29,743 nucleotides of DNA, taken from assembly GCA_000969725.1 (NCBI GenBank), contig JXSR01S016096.1; one strand, written 5' to 3'. The DNA comes from Ophiothrix spiculata (Eukaryota > Echinodermata > Ophiuroidea > Amphilepidida > Ophiotrichidae). Below, piece by piece: positions 29,621-29,743 of the stretch (positions within the stretch are counted from its first letter, which is position 1; every line of letters begins with the position of its first letter). The position numbers were made by a program, and so were the translations under genes. Under the pieces are notes generated by a model. It did not search any database. It worked only from the letters and a program-made list of their open reading frames with translations, and was not told the DNA's origin.

Positions 29621-29743
29621 CTGCGGAAGCGAGCATGGACTGAAAACCCAATGCACATTGTTACGACCCAAAACAAGGATCAAGGTCAGAATTAACCTTT
29701 CGGGTTCGAGCTAAAAGCAAAGCAAGAATAAATACACTGTAAG
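29621..29743. other. Unrelated sequence at the right edge
   Basis: From CTGCGGAAGCGAGCATGG onward nothing matches copies D, F or G. An AATAAA near 29728 and the abrupt join suggest the start of an insertion continuing outside the window. Identity unknown. Confidence 0.4.

Overview
The window looks like non-coding DNA from an invertebrate animal genome. It is AT-rich, has no long open reading frame, carries decayed LINE reverse-transcriptase tails, tRNA-headed SINE-like sequence and many short inverted-repeat DNA elements, and contains a 315-base run of N that marks an assembly gap. The mix of CR1/L2/Rex-like LINEs, TTAA-flanked Kolobok-like elements and TA-flanked MITEs fits a marine invertebrate such as a hemichordate, cephalochordate or cnidarian. 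That placement is inference; the sequence does not name a species. I see no intact protein-coding gene, no tRNA gene I would call functional, and no prokaryotic feature. The backbone is a locally duplicated segment, present as at least seven diverged, variously truncated copies in the same orientation: A (1-2790), B (6047-7940), C (8141-8720), D (about 13740-15500, running up to the gap), F (17880-18440), G (21340-21926) and E (28440-29620). A roughly 300-base module (X) occurs six times within these copies, with one further partial copy inverted. A second module (Z) occurs in D, E, F and G. On the minus strand, Z and X carry what look like remains of two exons: one with a DVKQVPL motif ending at a GTAAGT donor, and a short terminal exon with a TTTACAG acceptor encoding YEVLKVTSILHSE-like residues and a stop. 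The array may therefore be the debris of a tandem gene family transcribed leftward. Between and inside these copies sit mobile elements whose edges can often be read exactly, because a sister copy keeps the empty site: a 5'-truncated LINE in A (1119-1990); a TTAA-flanked 2.2-kb element with long inverted ends (3838-6045) and a second damaged copy (21931 to about 23575), itself split by a TA-flanked MITE (21994-22619); a related TA-flanked MITE (9960-10201); a palindromic element split by a 333-base LINE fragment (8825-9324); another TTAA element (12320-12910); a 172-base insertion in G; a hairpin element (19279-19622); and a 547-base element with a 9-base target duplication and an internal array of CATGCTCC palindromes (26099-26645). 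A separate repeat (R2) occurs three times (about 2940-3625, 16480-16950, 24930-25990); each copy keeps a perfect 20-base block joining a CRE palindrome to a TTACGTAA palindrome. The genes do not work together in any visible way, because none is intact. The value of the window is as a layered record of duplication and transposition, plus a few coding-like remnants that I could not identify.
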